This document shows positions 47,701 through 54,953 of a stretch of 64,000 nucleotides of DNA, one piece after another (the first letter of the stretch is position 1; the number at the start of each line of letters is the position of its first letter). The stretch is taken from positions 163,552 to 227,551 of the forward strand of contig NZ_FRFA01000001.1 in NCBI RefSeq assembly GCF_900143535.1. Direction: 5' to 3'. The notes below the pieces were generated by a model that was given only the letters and a program-made list of their open reading frames with translations, did no database searches and was not told the DNA's origin. Source of the stretch: Tateyamaria sp. Alg231-49. GTDB taxonomy: Bacteria; Pseudomonadota; Alphaproteobacteria; Rhodobacterales; Rhodobacteraceae. The translations under genes and the position numbers were made by a program.

Positions 47701-49932
47701 AACAGACAGGCTCGGATTTGTATATCGCCAACCGCGGCGAAGATCGGTCCAGACACGATGAGCGAGAACTTTTGCTAACGCTCGTTGAGCATCCTCGCGA
47801 ATGACTGCACCCGCCGAAGGATCTAGCATCCAATGAGCGCGCGCGTCTTTGTTTGTGGATGTGAACCCAAGCGCTTTGACGACTCGCAGACCAAACTCGT
47901 CTTCGGTCAGGCCATCTTCTCCTGCGGCATTGACAGCGCGCAGGATCGCTCCGCGTAGGAGGCTAACAAAAAGGAAGTCGTTGAAGTGTCCGGACTGGAG
48001 GGCTGCATCTTGCCGGTTGTCTGTAAATCCAAGCAGCTTACGCTTTGTTTCTGGAACGCCACTTTCCGGCCCATTCATCCATTCTAGCGCACTCGAAACA
48101 AGAAGAGTTGTTGCGGAACTGCGTCCTTCGCCAGAGAGGCCCGCCAGCTTGCTACGTTCCCGCATCCCTTGGTTCGGCTCATCTTGGCAGCAAAGGCAGA
48201 AAGCGAATTTTCCAGGAATAAACCAGAATTCCCGCCCCCCGGCACCGTGCCGTCCATCGGACGTAACTGTGTATGATACCGGCATCCGCTTTTTTCGGTA
48301 CGATCTAAGACGCTCGATCCCGTTGCGCTCTTCCAGCCAACTCTCCGGATAGCTTTCTAGCTCACCGTTGAAGACGAACTCTTGGTTGTTCTCCGGAATG
48401 GGGCAAAGGTAACCGGCAACATCTTCATCTTCTTCGTCCTGGAGGGGCGTGTCGTCAATGTTACGTGGTCGAAACCGAATGTTTCCGTCGTCATCTGCTT
48501 TCGAAACGACGTGATATTCGTGACCACAGCTTCTACAGAACCGGGTTGGGTAAAGGCGATTACCCGGCGCATCCGGGTCTTCAAGTTGGCCCTCAAATAG
48601 CACCGTTCGCGGGTGTTCTGCCAAGGTGGTGAAGACGTCACCCGCGCCAGAAATAAACCTGTGCAGTTTGAACGCGAGAAACGAAACGTCACCAGTGCCG
48701 CCCCGTTTGTCTTCAGGCAGACTGACTCGAGTCAAAAATGTTTCCAATGCTAAACGGCATTGCTCTTCCTGGACCCCGCTATCTTCGGCAAGTTTGGCAA
48801 CTGCGTCTTCAAAGGGAATGGGCTTTTTCCGCTTCAACTCCAAGCCGTCATCGAGGCCAAGGGCAAGCTCTGCCCAAACAGCTAATGGATGCTGCCGCAG
48901 TATCTCGTCGTCCAAGTCGTCCGGCAGTGGCAGCGTCAGCACCTCTTTGAGGCGGGCTCTGGCCTGTTCAAGATCGATTCTATCGTCCGTAGCACGCTGC
49001 AGGGATTCATTTATTACAGCATCTGGCCCAATCTCCGAGCCAAACAAGCGAGTGGCGACTGTCGCCACTGCTAACGCTCTGTTTTCGTCCGAGCCTTCTG
49101 AGGCCATCGTCGCCGACGTGCCGATGCAGATTGGAGCTTTGTCCGGTGCGCAACGGTCTCGCAATCGCCTAACAAGCACAGCGACATCTGCACCTTGCCG
49201 ACCTCGATAGGTGTGCAACTCGTCAAGAACAATGAATTCAAGGCCGCTGGCATTTGCAATGACACGGGAATCCAGATCGTTTTGTCGGGTCAGCAGAAGT
49301 TCGGCCATCATGTAGTTGGTCAGAAGTATGTCGGGCGGATTTGCCGCTATCTTTTGGCGTTCCTCCTCACTCTCCTGGCCCGTATAGCGCTTGACGACAG
49401 GTTTTAGGTTTTCAGGAAGACCGGATTGGCTGATGAACTTGTCAATTTCCTTCAACTGACTGTTTGCCAAGGCGTTCATTGGATAGACGATAATTGCACG
49501 GGTCTTGCGGGGCTTGCCCGCACTCAGGGCCCGAATAATTGCATCGACAATTGGGACGAAAAAACACAGGGATTTCCCGGATCCGGTCCCAGTCGTTACA
49601 ACATAGCTCTGTCCGGATTTTGCTTTGGCAATCGATTCTGCCTGGTGGCGGTGAAAGCGGAGTGGAGTTTCGCCGAACCGAAAAACCTTCCCGCATGCCT
49701 CATCAAGATCACCAGACGCGACAAGCTCATCCACAGTTGGTCCGGACAGGTAGCGCGGGTTCAGAGAGAGCAATGCATCGGGCCAGAACCGACCTTCGTC
49801 GTATTCAGCGTCGATAGTCGTGCGAAGGTCTTCAGAACGAATGCTACTGAATGATCGAGAGAACCGTTCGTAGGAATCGATTAGGTGATGGTCAAATTCA
49901 AATGCCTGCATTTTGTCCCCGCAACGGCCCAC
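44731..49932 (-). CDS. Large DEAD/DEAH-box helicase with C-terminal DUF1998 (DruE/DrmA-DrmB-like)
   Basis: 1733 aa, the first gene of the operon. Walker A T-G-T-G-S-G-K-S lies near residue 116, D-E-L-H near 237, G-T-S-A-T-M near 275, and motif VI Q-R-A-G-R-A-G-R-S-G-Q near 1048. A Cys cluster C-P-N-C-G-A-C-H...C-H-G-C-D lies near 1339. The DUF1998 signature C-V-R-G-C-Y-R-C-L-L-S-Y near 1607 is followed by a short C-terminal domain. The architecture is that of MrfA/Hrq1-type helicases, Druantia DruE, and DISARM DrmA plus DrmB in one chain. An internal ATG (M8, 49911) is an alternative start. Confidence 0.9.
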   Translation of the reverse strand: MGRCGDKMQAFEFDHHLIDSYERFSRSFSSIRSEDLRTTIDAEYDEGRFWPDALLSLNPRYLSGPTVDELVASGDLDEACGKVFRFGETPLRFHRHQAESIAKAKSGQSYVVTTGTGSGKSLCFFVPIVDAIIRALSAGKPRKTRAIIVYPMNALANSQLKEIDKFISQSGLPENLKPVVKRYTGQESEEERQKIAANPPDILLTNYMMAELLLTRQNDLDSRVIANASGLEFIVLDELHTYRGRQGADVAVLVRRLRDRCAPDKAPICIGTSATMASEGSDENRALAVATVATRLFGSEIGPDAVINESLQRATDDRIDLEQARARLKEVLTLPLPDDLDDEILRQHPLAVWAELALGLDDGLELKRKKPIPFEDAVAKLAEDSGVQEEQCRLALETFLTRVSLPEDKRGGTGDVSFLAFKLHRFISGAGDVFTTLAEHPRTVLFEGQLEDPDAPGNRLYPTRFCRSCGHEYHVVSKADDDGNIRFRPRNIDDTPLQDEEDEDVAGYLCPIPENNQEFVFNGELESYPESWLEERNGIERLRSYRKKRMPVSYTVTSDGRHGAGGREFWFIPGKFAFCLCCQDEPNQGMRERSKLAGLSGEGRSSATTLLVSSALEWMNGPESGVPETKRKLLGFTDNRQDAALQSGHFNDFLFVSLLRGAILRAVNAAGEDGLTEDEFGLRVVKALGFTSTNKDARAHWMLDPSAGAVIREDAQRALAKVLAHRVWTDLRRGWRYTNPSLSVLNLLDVEFVGVSEIAADRERMMVVLPELGDLEEEERAAFLKTVLGAMLEGLAVNTEALDLTVLDGVALKSRSLLRSPWAIDAKENPKGRSSLLLRAPGKGIVGLREEQTLLRAGHNSRIARLINRKSVIGIKLKKDDYLEFFSRLLELFADEGLVVPVDLDADLIGWRLTPSAVRLVPGAAHLDETKRGNRYFHDLYASIADDLATGQSAYWGLEGREHTAQVSQKQREWREWRFRFEDDDQANLATSDYRTEIKTTGESDQFLPALFCSPTMELGVDISALNAVYLRNVPPTPANYAQRAGRAGRSGQAAVVVTYCTSGSPHDQYFFERRNEMVAGVVRPPALDITNEELVRSHLHAIWLAETKLALSADIPEVLDLQGDGYPIKEETLAVISKSELVARARTPMKRVLDQILAADGGATPIWMDDAEEFVLHVAMNAPKEFDTAFDRWRELYNSARTQLAEANARSEITGLSGADRRKIKAAQMQASDQIAILEQGKASNGSDFYTYRYLATEGFLPGYNFPRLPLYAFIPGEGKSGSFLSRARFLAISEFGPRSLIYHEGRAYRVLKAKLPPEVREGDGSELATTDIYICPNCGACHEDEVERCHGCDTHMAGEVPIKRTLRIDNVEAAPTERITANDEERVRQGFDIQTVFAWPSKDGQLQVTNAEFKCCETSLLSLQYANSAEISRLNKGLKRRKDQTVFGFNIDPRTGYWAKSEDENSETEKAPDVVRPVKIVPIVRDRKNALLMRFQKPEDFEPETITTVQHALLRGIAVEFQLEEGEILGEPLPARDNRRAILAYEATEGGAGVLTRLVDDAESIGKVARTALELMHFENIETAIEAGDADLLTEKEGEACVRGCYRCLLSYFNQPDHEQIDRGSPEVAQLLIDLARGRTVLEARVAADQDASPWVKAFEDAGLPAVDTMPAKFAGVDLEFAWRGHLVAATVTSISSEMVAAASEKGWELVALPETPQTGIPEQLIKLLKG

Positions 49933-50396
49933 AACAGCGACCTTTTTGGCGACTTCTTAGTTGGGGTGAAGCCAGAATAACGCTTGAGTTGAAATCTTCC
50001 AGTTGAAACTTGGGGTTAGCCAGCGATCCTGACCGACGCCGAACTGAATGAACTCAGCCGCTTTGAAGCCCGCTGCCGCCTTCTGCCGTATGTGACCCAT
50101 GCCCCGGGTACGCTTCGTGGTCTGGGCGATCACCCTAGCCCTGGCAAGGCAGTCGTCGGTACCATATTCTGATGGTTTGTTGCAGAGAACGTTGTAATCC
50201 GGATCTTGAGACCGGCCAAAGGCGTTAAGCTTCAAGCAGTTAGTGCCCTGAAAAAAATTGATTGATTATCAATTGGTCGCTTGCCCATGCGCACTTGTTT
50301 TCTCGAGCCGTAGGTTCCAACGCATCAAAGCTTTAATTTGTACCATGCGGAATATCCCTTATCCATGCGGTCTTCTCCTTAGTGTCGCCAATTGTT
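49933..50396. other. Upstream region of the defence operon
   Basis: 464 bp. A minus ORF at 49957-50235 (92 codons) has reasonable composition but no recognisable motif, and I cannot say whether it is expressed. The operon promoter must lie here or further up. No operator palindrome was obvious. Confidence 0.35.
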
Positions 50397-50729
50397 TTAC
50401 CGGCCCTCCGCCCACAGGATTGATTTGTCGCAGTGCGTCTGCTTTGGCATGGAATGGCAAAGCGTTCTCAGATTTGATACTTCGAGGCGACGCTCGGGGT
50501 CATCCATTACGCTCACAATGGGATCGACGTTTAAATTTTCATCTACACCGCACTCGAGGCACGTCGGAATGGTTGCGAGGAATAAGCCGCGCACTCGACG
50601 TAAGGTTGCATCATAGCCCGTTGATGTGCTCAACCCGCGTTTTTTACCGAGGGCTTGCTTGCGCTCAAGCTTGGCGGCAATCGGGATTTTCGCATGCCGG
50701 GGGTGAAAAGATTGCGGCTTGGACAGCAT
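50397..50729 (-). pseudogene. Degenerate phage-type HNH nuclease
   Basis: 110 codons with the layout of small phage HNH proteins that sit before terminase genes: G-Y-D-A-T-L-R-R-V-R, then P-T-C-L-E-C-G, a short hairpin, and N-L-R-T-L-C-H-S. But the usual D-H-I at the active site reads D-P-I, and the second C-H-S-C zinc pair reads C-H-S-M. Both the catalytic His and a zinc Cys are therefore missing. It is probably a decayed remnant of the satellite or phage part of the island. Confidence 0.6.
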
Positions 50730-51150
50730 GGGGGAAGTCTCACTTATTGGTTAAATTCTTGAGAACCATATCAGCACGAGACGTCACGCAATGCCACCTC
50801 TCGCCCGTTGTTCACGATGCAAAGAGAAAAGCGATCCGAGCGAACTTAGCGGAGCTTTCGCTCGAATCGCCTATCTAGGTTTGTGAAGACGTCGGCCGCT
50901 TGTGCCGCTCCCCGCGATCCTTTTCACGCCGTGCTGGCGTTTCGGAGCGGGCGCGTTTGTCGACTTCCCGGGTTTTCTGTTTTTCGAGCCAACGTTTCTT
51001 CCCATGTATTCAGGCATCGCCAAGCTCTCGCGCGAAGTCGGCGGCTAACAATCGCATCGACCTTTAATTGCGTCATTGCGCGTAGGGTTCGTGACACGCC
51101 CCAAATTGTCTTCTTGTATCTCGCCATCTCTATTCTCTCTTCTTGCTGTT
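50730..51150. other. Region between the HNH remnant and the iterons
   Basis: Minus ORFs here, the longest at 50924-51229, encode a basic peptide (M-A-R-Y-K-K-T-I-W-G-V-S-R-T-L-R) of unknown kind. It could be a small DNA-binding or terminase-small-like protein, but composition alone does not decide it. Nothing else was seen. Confidence 0.3.
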
Positions 51151-51426
51151 TGCGACGGTTCCAAAATGTCATTGCGACGGTGCGACGGTGGACGGCCCCC
51201 TTAAGGGGGGTCCGTCGCATCCGTCGCACCGTTTGTTATCAATGACTTAGCGGCTGGCGCAATAAGTGAACAATTGTGCACATTTACGACAAGTTGCGAC
51301 GGTTGCGACGGTAGCAAAAAAAGGGCCGTCGCACTGGCGCAAACTCGCGCGATTGCACCCATTGGCGCGGCCCCATTTGCGACACGTGCGACGGTTGCGA
51401 CGGGTGTGCCAGAAGGTGCCGTCGCA
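51151..51426. repeat. Iteron-like cluster of TGCGACGG
   Basis: The octamer TGCGACGG occurs 11 times in 276 bp. Forward copies are at 51151, 51173, 51181, 51295, 51304, 51387 and 51396. Inverted copies (CCGTCGCA) are at 51212, 51221, 51326 and 51419. They flank a 14-bp palindrome CCCCCTTAAGGGGG at 51196-51209 that contains the stop codon of the RepA-like gene. Such clusters next to a replication gene are typical of iteron origins. Part of the array also encodes the repetitive C-terminus of that protein. Confidence 0.7.
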
Positions 51427-51917
51427 CTGGCGCAAACGCGATCGAGGCGCTCATTGCCCCGGCCCGGCCCGGGGCGGTAGCATTGCCGAACCTTGCGAGT
51501 GGCATCGCGGCCCTCGAATTGCTCAAGAACACCGTTTTTTGCCCAAGTCTTCGCCACGTATTTAGCGCGTGCTTCGCCCGCCTCGCTGTTTCTCATATCA
51601 AAGCCGCATACGTCGCCGATCTCGTATCCGATCCAGTTATCGGCCCGGGGCTCTACGCGAAGGGGCACGCCGCTCTCAGCCGCTTTGACGCATACTCTGC
51701 GCAATTGGGAGGCGTGCTCGAGCGTGATCCCGTCGAAGGGGTCGGGGGGCGCCCAGCGCGTCACGATCGCGACGTTATCGCCTCGATCGTCGAGGGGGTC
51801 GTCTTTGGGGGCATTGGGGAGCTCGACGCCCTCGAGGTGATACCATTCCGCGACCTCGGCCGGGGGGCTCATGTTTTGCTTACCGTCGCCAATCTTCACA
51901 TAGGAGCGAGTAAACAC
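51201..51917 (-). pseudogene. C-terminal part of a RepA-like replicative AAA+ helicase
   Basis: The first half (V-K-I-G-D-G-K-Q, A-E-W-Y-H-L-E-G-V, then a winged-helix-like part ending N-G-V-L-E-Q-F-E) matches the C-terminal region of RepA-type helicases of phages, satellites and plasmids. Those normally carry a Walker A domain just before it; none is present here or upstream. The last 80 codons are low-complexity, repeating V-C-A-S-A-T-A, and overlap the iterons. A C run (51957-51964 region on the plus strand reads as a long G run) sits where the domains should join, so a deletion or slippage event is likely. Confidence 0.6.
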
Positions 51918-52082
51918 GCTCGCCGAGGATCGGATTTTGATTCCCAGGTCTCGAGGGGGGGGGGTGGTAGCGATTGCAACGGTTTAGGCGGCTGAGAGGC
52001 GCTCGGAGGGCTCGAAGGCGCTGCCGGGCTCGAGGATAATAGATCGCCCGCCACGGTGCTGGGCTCGACCGATATGCCTTTT

Positions 52083-52748
52083 CTAGCTTGCTTCGGTTCT
52101 CTCGGGGGATATGCGGCCTTGATCGCGTCGATCGTATAGCGCGGTCGGAGCGCCCTCGGGGAGGGCGTGCTCGGTTAGCTCGGCGATCCTGCCCTCTTTG
52201 CCGGGCTTCGGCCACGATATGCACCCGGGCAAGCACATTACTCGATCGGCGTTCACGACCTTCGGGTCAACGTGAAACTCGAGGCCGACGTGCACGCCCG
52301 CGAGCATTTCGTCGAGCTCGTTTTGATCGTTCACAATGCGATCGAGAAGCCAAAAGCCTTGCGCTCGTACGGCCGGGTTTTTCCCGGTGACGACGATCGA
52401 GTGCGGGGCGCCTTTCGCTTCGTATATAGGGCGAGCCGCGGCTGCTGCGCCGGGATCGTCAAAGTAGGCCCAGACCATAGGGAAACCCAAGACGTTGATT
52501 TTCTTCGTGCGCTTGCCCCTTGGCGAGTCCATCTTTCGGAGCGATGGCGCGAAATAGACATTAACGCCTTGCGTCGCGTTTACCTGTCCGGCGAATTGAG
52601 CGGCGGAAGCACGTCCTTCAAGCTTATTCTCGAAGAGCTTGGCGCGAGTGATAGCACCTCCGTCGCTACACGAATAGGCAATCTCGATTAATTCGGGGCC
52701 AATGACGTGACCAAATGACTGATTGAGAAAAAGGCGAGTTGTTTCCAA
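52083..52748 (-). CDS. RepB-like DNA primase domain protein, probably truncated
   Basis: 221 aa resembling the primase half of satellite and phage primase-helicase proteins. It has V-N-V-Y-F-A-P followed by basic residues, W-A-Y-F-D-D-P with the acidic metal pair, and S-I-V-V-T-G-K-N-P. It continues with H-V-D-P-K-V-V-N-A-D-R-V-M-C-L-P-G. The ATPase half that should follow is missing; the RepA-like C-terminus begins 166 bp downstream. The upstream neighbour on the same strand is alpA. Probably non-functional for replication, though the primase fold itself could be intact. Confidence 0.6.
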   Translation of the reverse strand: METTRLFLNQSFGHVIGPELIEIAYSCSDGGAITRAKLFENKLEGRASAAQFAGQVNATQGVNVYFAPSLRKMDSPRGKRTKKINVLGFPMVWAYFDDPGAAAAARPIYEAKGAPHSIVVTGKNPAVRAQGFWLLDRIVNDQNELDEMLAGVHVGLEFHVDPKVVNADRVMCLPGCISWPKPGKEGRIAELTEHALPEGAPTALYDRRDQGRISPERTEAS

Positions 52749-52826
52749 TACGGCCTGCAGGCCCGGAATACGTACAGCGCATTAATTTTGTACCTCCCAG
52801 ATTGCAACTACTCAAACATTGCGGAT

Positions 52827-53015
52827 TCATCTCAGGGCACTCTTCGAAGTCTTAGTAGCTAAATAGGCCCGAAGTGCATTCTCTGGGTATCGGGTTGTAC
52901 GTCCAATTTTGATGGGTTGCGGGAAGTCATCAACCGCCCGTTCCCACCTCCAAAGCGTCGACTTTGTGATTTTGAGAAGATCACAAACCTGATCTGCAGA
53001 CATATATTTTTCCAT
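52827..53015 (-). CDS. AlpA-family DNA-binding regulator
   Basis: 62 aa with a MerR-like winged helix: M-S-A-D-Q-V-C-D-L-L-K-I-T-K-S-T-L-W-R-W-E then F-P-Q-P-I-K-I-G-R-T-T-R-Y. This is the AlpA/excisionase-type protein common in P4-like elements and satellites, where it controls integrase or replication genes. M at 53015 was chosen as start because the 19 codons above it do not fit the family. It heads the minus-strand run with the primase and RepA remnants. Confidence 0.8.
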   Translation of the reverse strand: MEKYMSADQVCDLLKITKSTLWRWERAVDDFPQPIKIGRTTRYPENALRAYLATKTSKSALR

Positions 53016-53668
53016 GGTGCCTCTGTTCGATTGGCGTCGGCAATTTCCGACTGCATATGAAATAACTTTCATGCAGCTGCCGGTGTTCGCAATGATATGG
53101 ACGTTGTTCGGCGCTCTAAAGAAAATCTATTAAGTACCTGAACGTATGTTATAAAAATTCATTTTCAGCTGCCCGAGATTTGTGGACTGCCAAATTTGGT
53201 GCGGATAGGCAGGTAGTATTCTGTTTTTTTTAGATCAAGAGGGTCACAGCAAGATGTCCATTAATTTAGGACGTTTTATTGATTCGCTTAAGCTCTGGGC
53301 CTTTTAAACTGCAATCTGACGACAGACCGTATACTGGACCTAGTGTGGCGTGCAGCGAGTAACGGCTTTGGGCTTTAAGCGAAGCATTCGGTACTTTGGA
53401 CGGGAAACTGTCGTTCGCTGCAAGTGCGCGAGCTCTGGGGGCAATCTGGCCAAAGCGGCTGTTCAATGACAGGTCAGATCCACAAATGCTGACACTGATT
53501 CAACGGTGTTGGTGAGCCCAATGTGTGGATGCTGCCGCTTGCATGAATGTCGGCGAATCAGGACGACATCGGCCAAAATTCTCGTTTGGGATGCGCTCAA
53601 ACGCTTGAAGCTCTGCGCCATGACGATACTGTGTCCAACAGCAGTTACAAATTATGGCGGAAAGATAA
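53016..53668. other. 653-bp stretch without a convincing gene
   Basis: It contains AT-rich sequence upstream of alpA. At about 53340-53470 a segment (GCAGCGAGTAACGGC... / ...CGTTCGCTGCAAGTGC) resembles dispersed intergenic repeats seen in roseobacters. The 66-codon minus ORF over that segment has the look of repeat-derived translation. Promoters for alpA (minus) and the NYN gene (plus) should lie here. Confidence 0.4.
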
Positions 53669-54784
53669 ATGATTGGCGACTTTGGTGACCGAAATCCAAG
53701 GAATAGAGACGTTAAAGTTGCTGACTATGCGCCTGAAAAATGGAAAGAGTTCTCCTTCGCCAGAGAAGAAGTAGCAACGAGAGCTATCAAAAATGCTGGC
53801 GGAAAAGTCGAGACCTACAGAGTGCTCATTCAAGTTGATCTCAACGGAATGTATATGCGCTTGCATAAGTGGCTTACTGAGGCCGGTATGCCTATCAGGG
53901 ATGGGCTCATTCTAAGTCGCTTCGCCTTTTTTCAAATTTATGATGCCTTTGAAAGAATTAAAAAGAGTATCGTAGAACTTTCAGGCGGAGAGTTCGCAGA
54001 CTTTGAAGGCGTCACAGAGGACATCCGAACGACGGATAACGAAGGCATTTGGATCGATCCAAATAAGACCTATTTGAAATTTTCTCCGCAATTTGATCTT
54101 TTTTATGCTCCGTCACCTCACAAAGATATCGAGTGGAAGCTGCGTAAAGAGGCTCGATCCGGTAATTTTAACCTGCAAAGGCTTGTTAAGAATGCGGGTA
54201 AAGGGGTCATTGAAGTTTATGGAAACGAACGCGATTACAATGCCTATGATGATTTCATTGCAAAGTTAAAAGCGAATCCAGAATACTCTCAATCGGAGCA
54301 AGGGTTCTTTTGTTACTATGTAGGGCCAAAAGGTCTTAGCAGCTTTAGCGAAAAAGAAGTTGACACGCGTATTGTGATACGCGCTATGGATGCTCTTTAT
54401 AATTACGAAGCTGACGTTATTTGTGTGGTTTCTTCTGACCAAGATTTCTTGCCGCTGAGCAAGAAGGCTTCTGAATTTGGGGTATCTTTTTACCAGGCCG
54501 ACTTAGCCAAGTTTAATTTGCAGCACAATGTTGGTCGGAAAATCAAAGAGTTGGGATCGAAGTTTCTGAAGGGCCGGATTGATCCAAGCTGGCCACTTAA
54601 GGTAATTCTTGAGGCTTCGAACTCCGAAGAGCATAAATCGTCCGCACTCTACGAGATAGATGACGACGAGCTTAGAACTCTTTGCCAGATGCACAATGAA
54701 TTCAATGACTACCATATCTCGCCAAATTTTAGTTCGGATGGAACAGTCTCGGGCTTGATTCTATCAAAACCACTAAATTTGTGA
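53669..54784 (+). CDS. NYN-domain protein (LabA/PIN-like ribonuclease candidate)
   Basis: 371 aa, no signal or membrane segment. The NYN fold appears as V-L-I-Q-V-D57-L-N-G near the front, then D232-T-R-I-V-I-R-A-M-D241, and I-C-V-V-S-S-D258-Q-D260-F-L-P-L-S. Together these supply the acidic metal site of PIN/NYN nucleases. The last 80 residues are an additional domain of unknown type. AT-rich relative to the backbone. It stands alone on the plus strand among minus-strand island genes. A role in defence or RNA control is inferred from the domain and location. Confidence 0.75.
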   Translation: MIGDFGDRNPRNRDVKVADYAPEKWKEFSFAREEVATRAIKNAGGKVETYRVLIQVDLNGMYMRLHKWLTEAGMPIRDGLILSRFAFFQIYDAFERIKKSIVELSGGEFADFEGVTEDIRTTDNEGIWIDPNKTYLKFSPQFDLFYAPSPHKDIEWKLRKEARSGNFNLQRLVKNAGKGVIEVYGNERDYNAYDDFIAKLKANPEYSQSEQGFFCYYVGPKGLSSFSEKEVDTRIVIRAMDALYNYEADVICVVSSDQDFLPLSKKASEFGVSFYQADLAKFNLQHNVGRKIKELGSKFLKGRIDPSWPLKVILEASNSEEHKSSALYEIDDDELRTLCQMHNEFNDYHISPNFSSDGTVSGLILSKPLNL

Positions 54785-54953
54785 CCCATGATCTCGCATT
54801 CGATAGAGGTCCGCTTTGACGGGTCGCAACGCAGCATCGGCTCAATGAGATGAATGGCCGCAAAGAGCCGACTCCATCAAGCAGGTCGTGGATGTAGCCG
54901 AAGCCGTTCTGTCAAACCTCTGGAGCGTCTTCGGGCGCAGTGCTCGAGGCCAT

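Noticed and set aside
49957-50235. 92-codon minus ORF upstream of the defence operon
   Set aside because: Plausible composition but no motif, start signal or neighbour logic. It is noted only in the regional entry.
50924-51229. Basic minus-strand ORF beside the iterons
   Set aside because: Its first third is translated from the iteron repeats and no family is recognised, so it is not listed as a gene.
51151-51426. Repeats considered as a CRISPR array
   Set aside because: The repeat unit is 8 bp, occurs in both orientations and has irregular spacing, so it does not fit CRISPR. No CRISPR array or cas gene was seen in the window.
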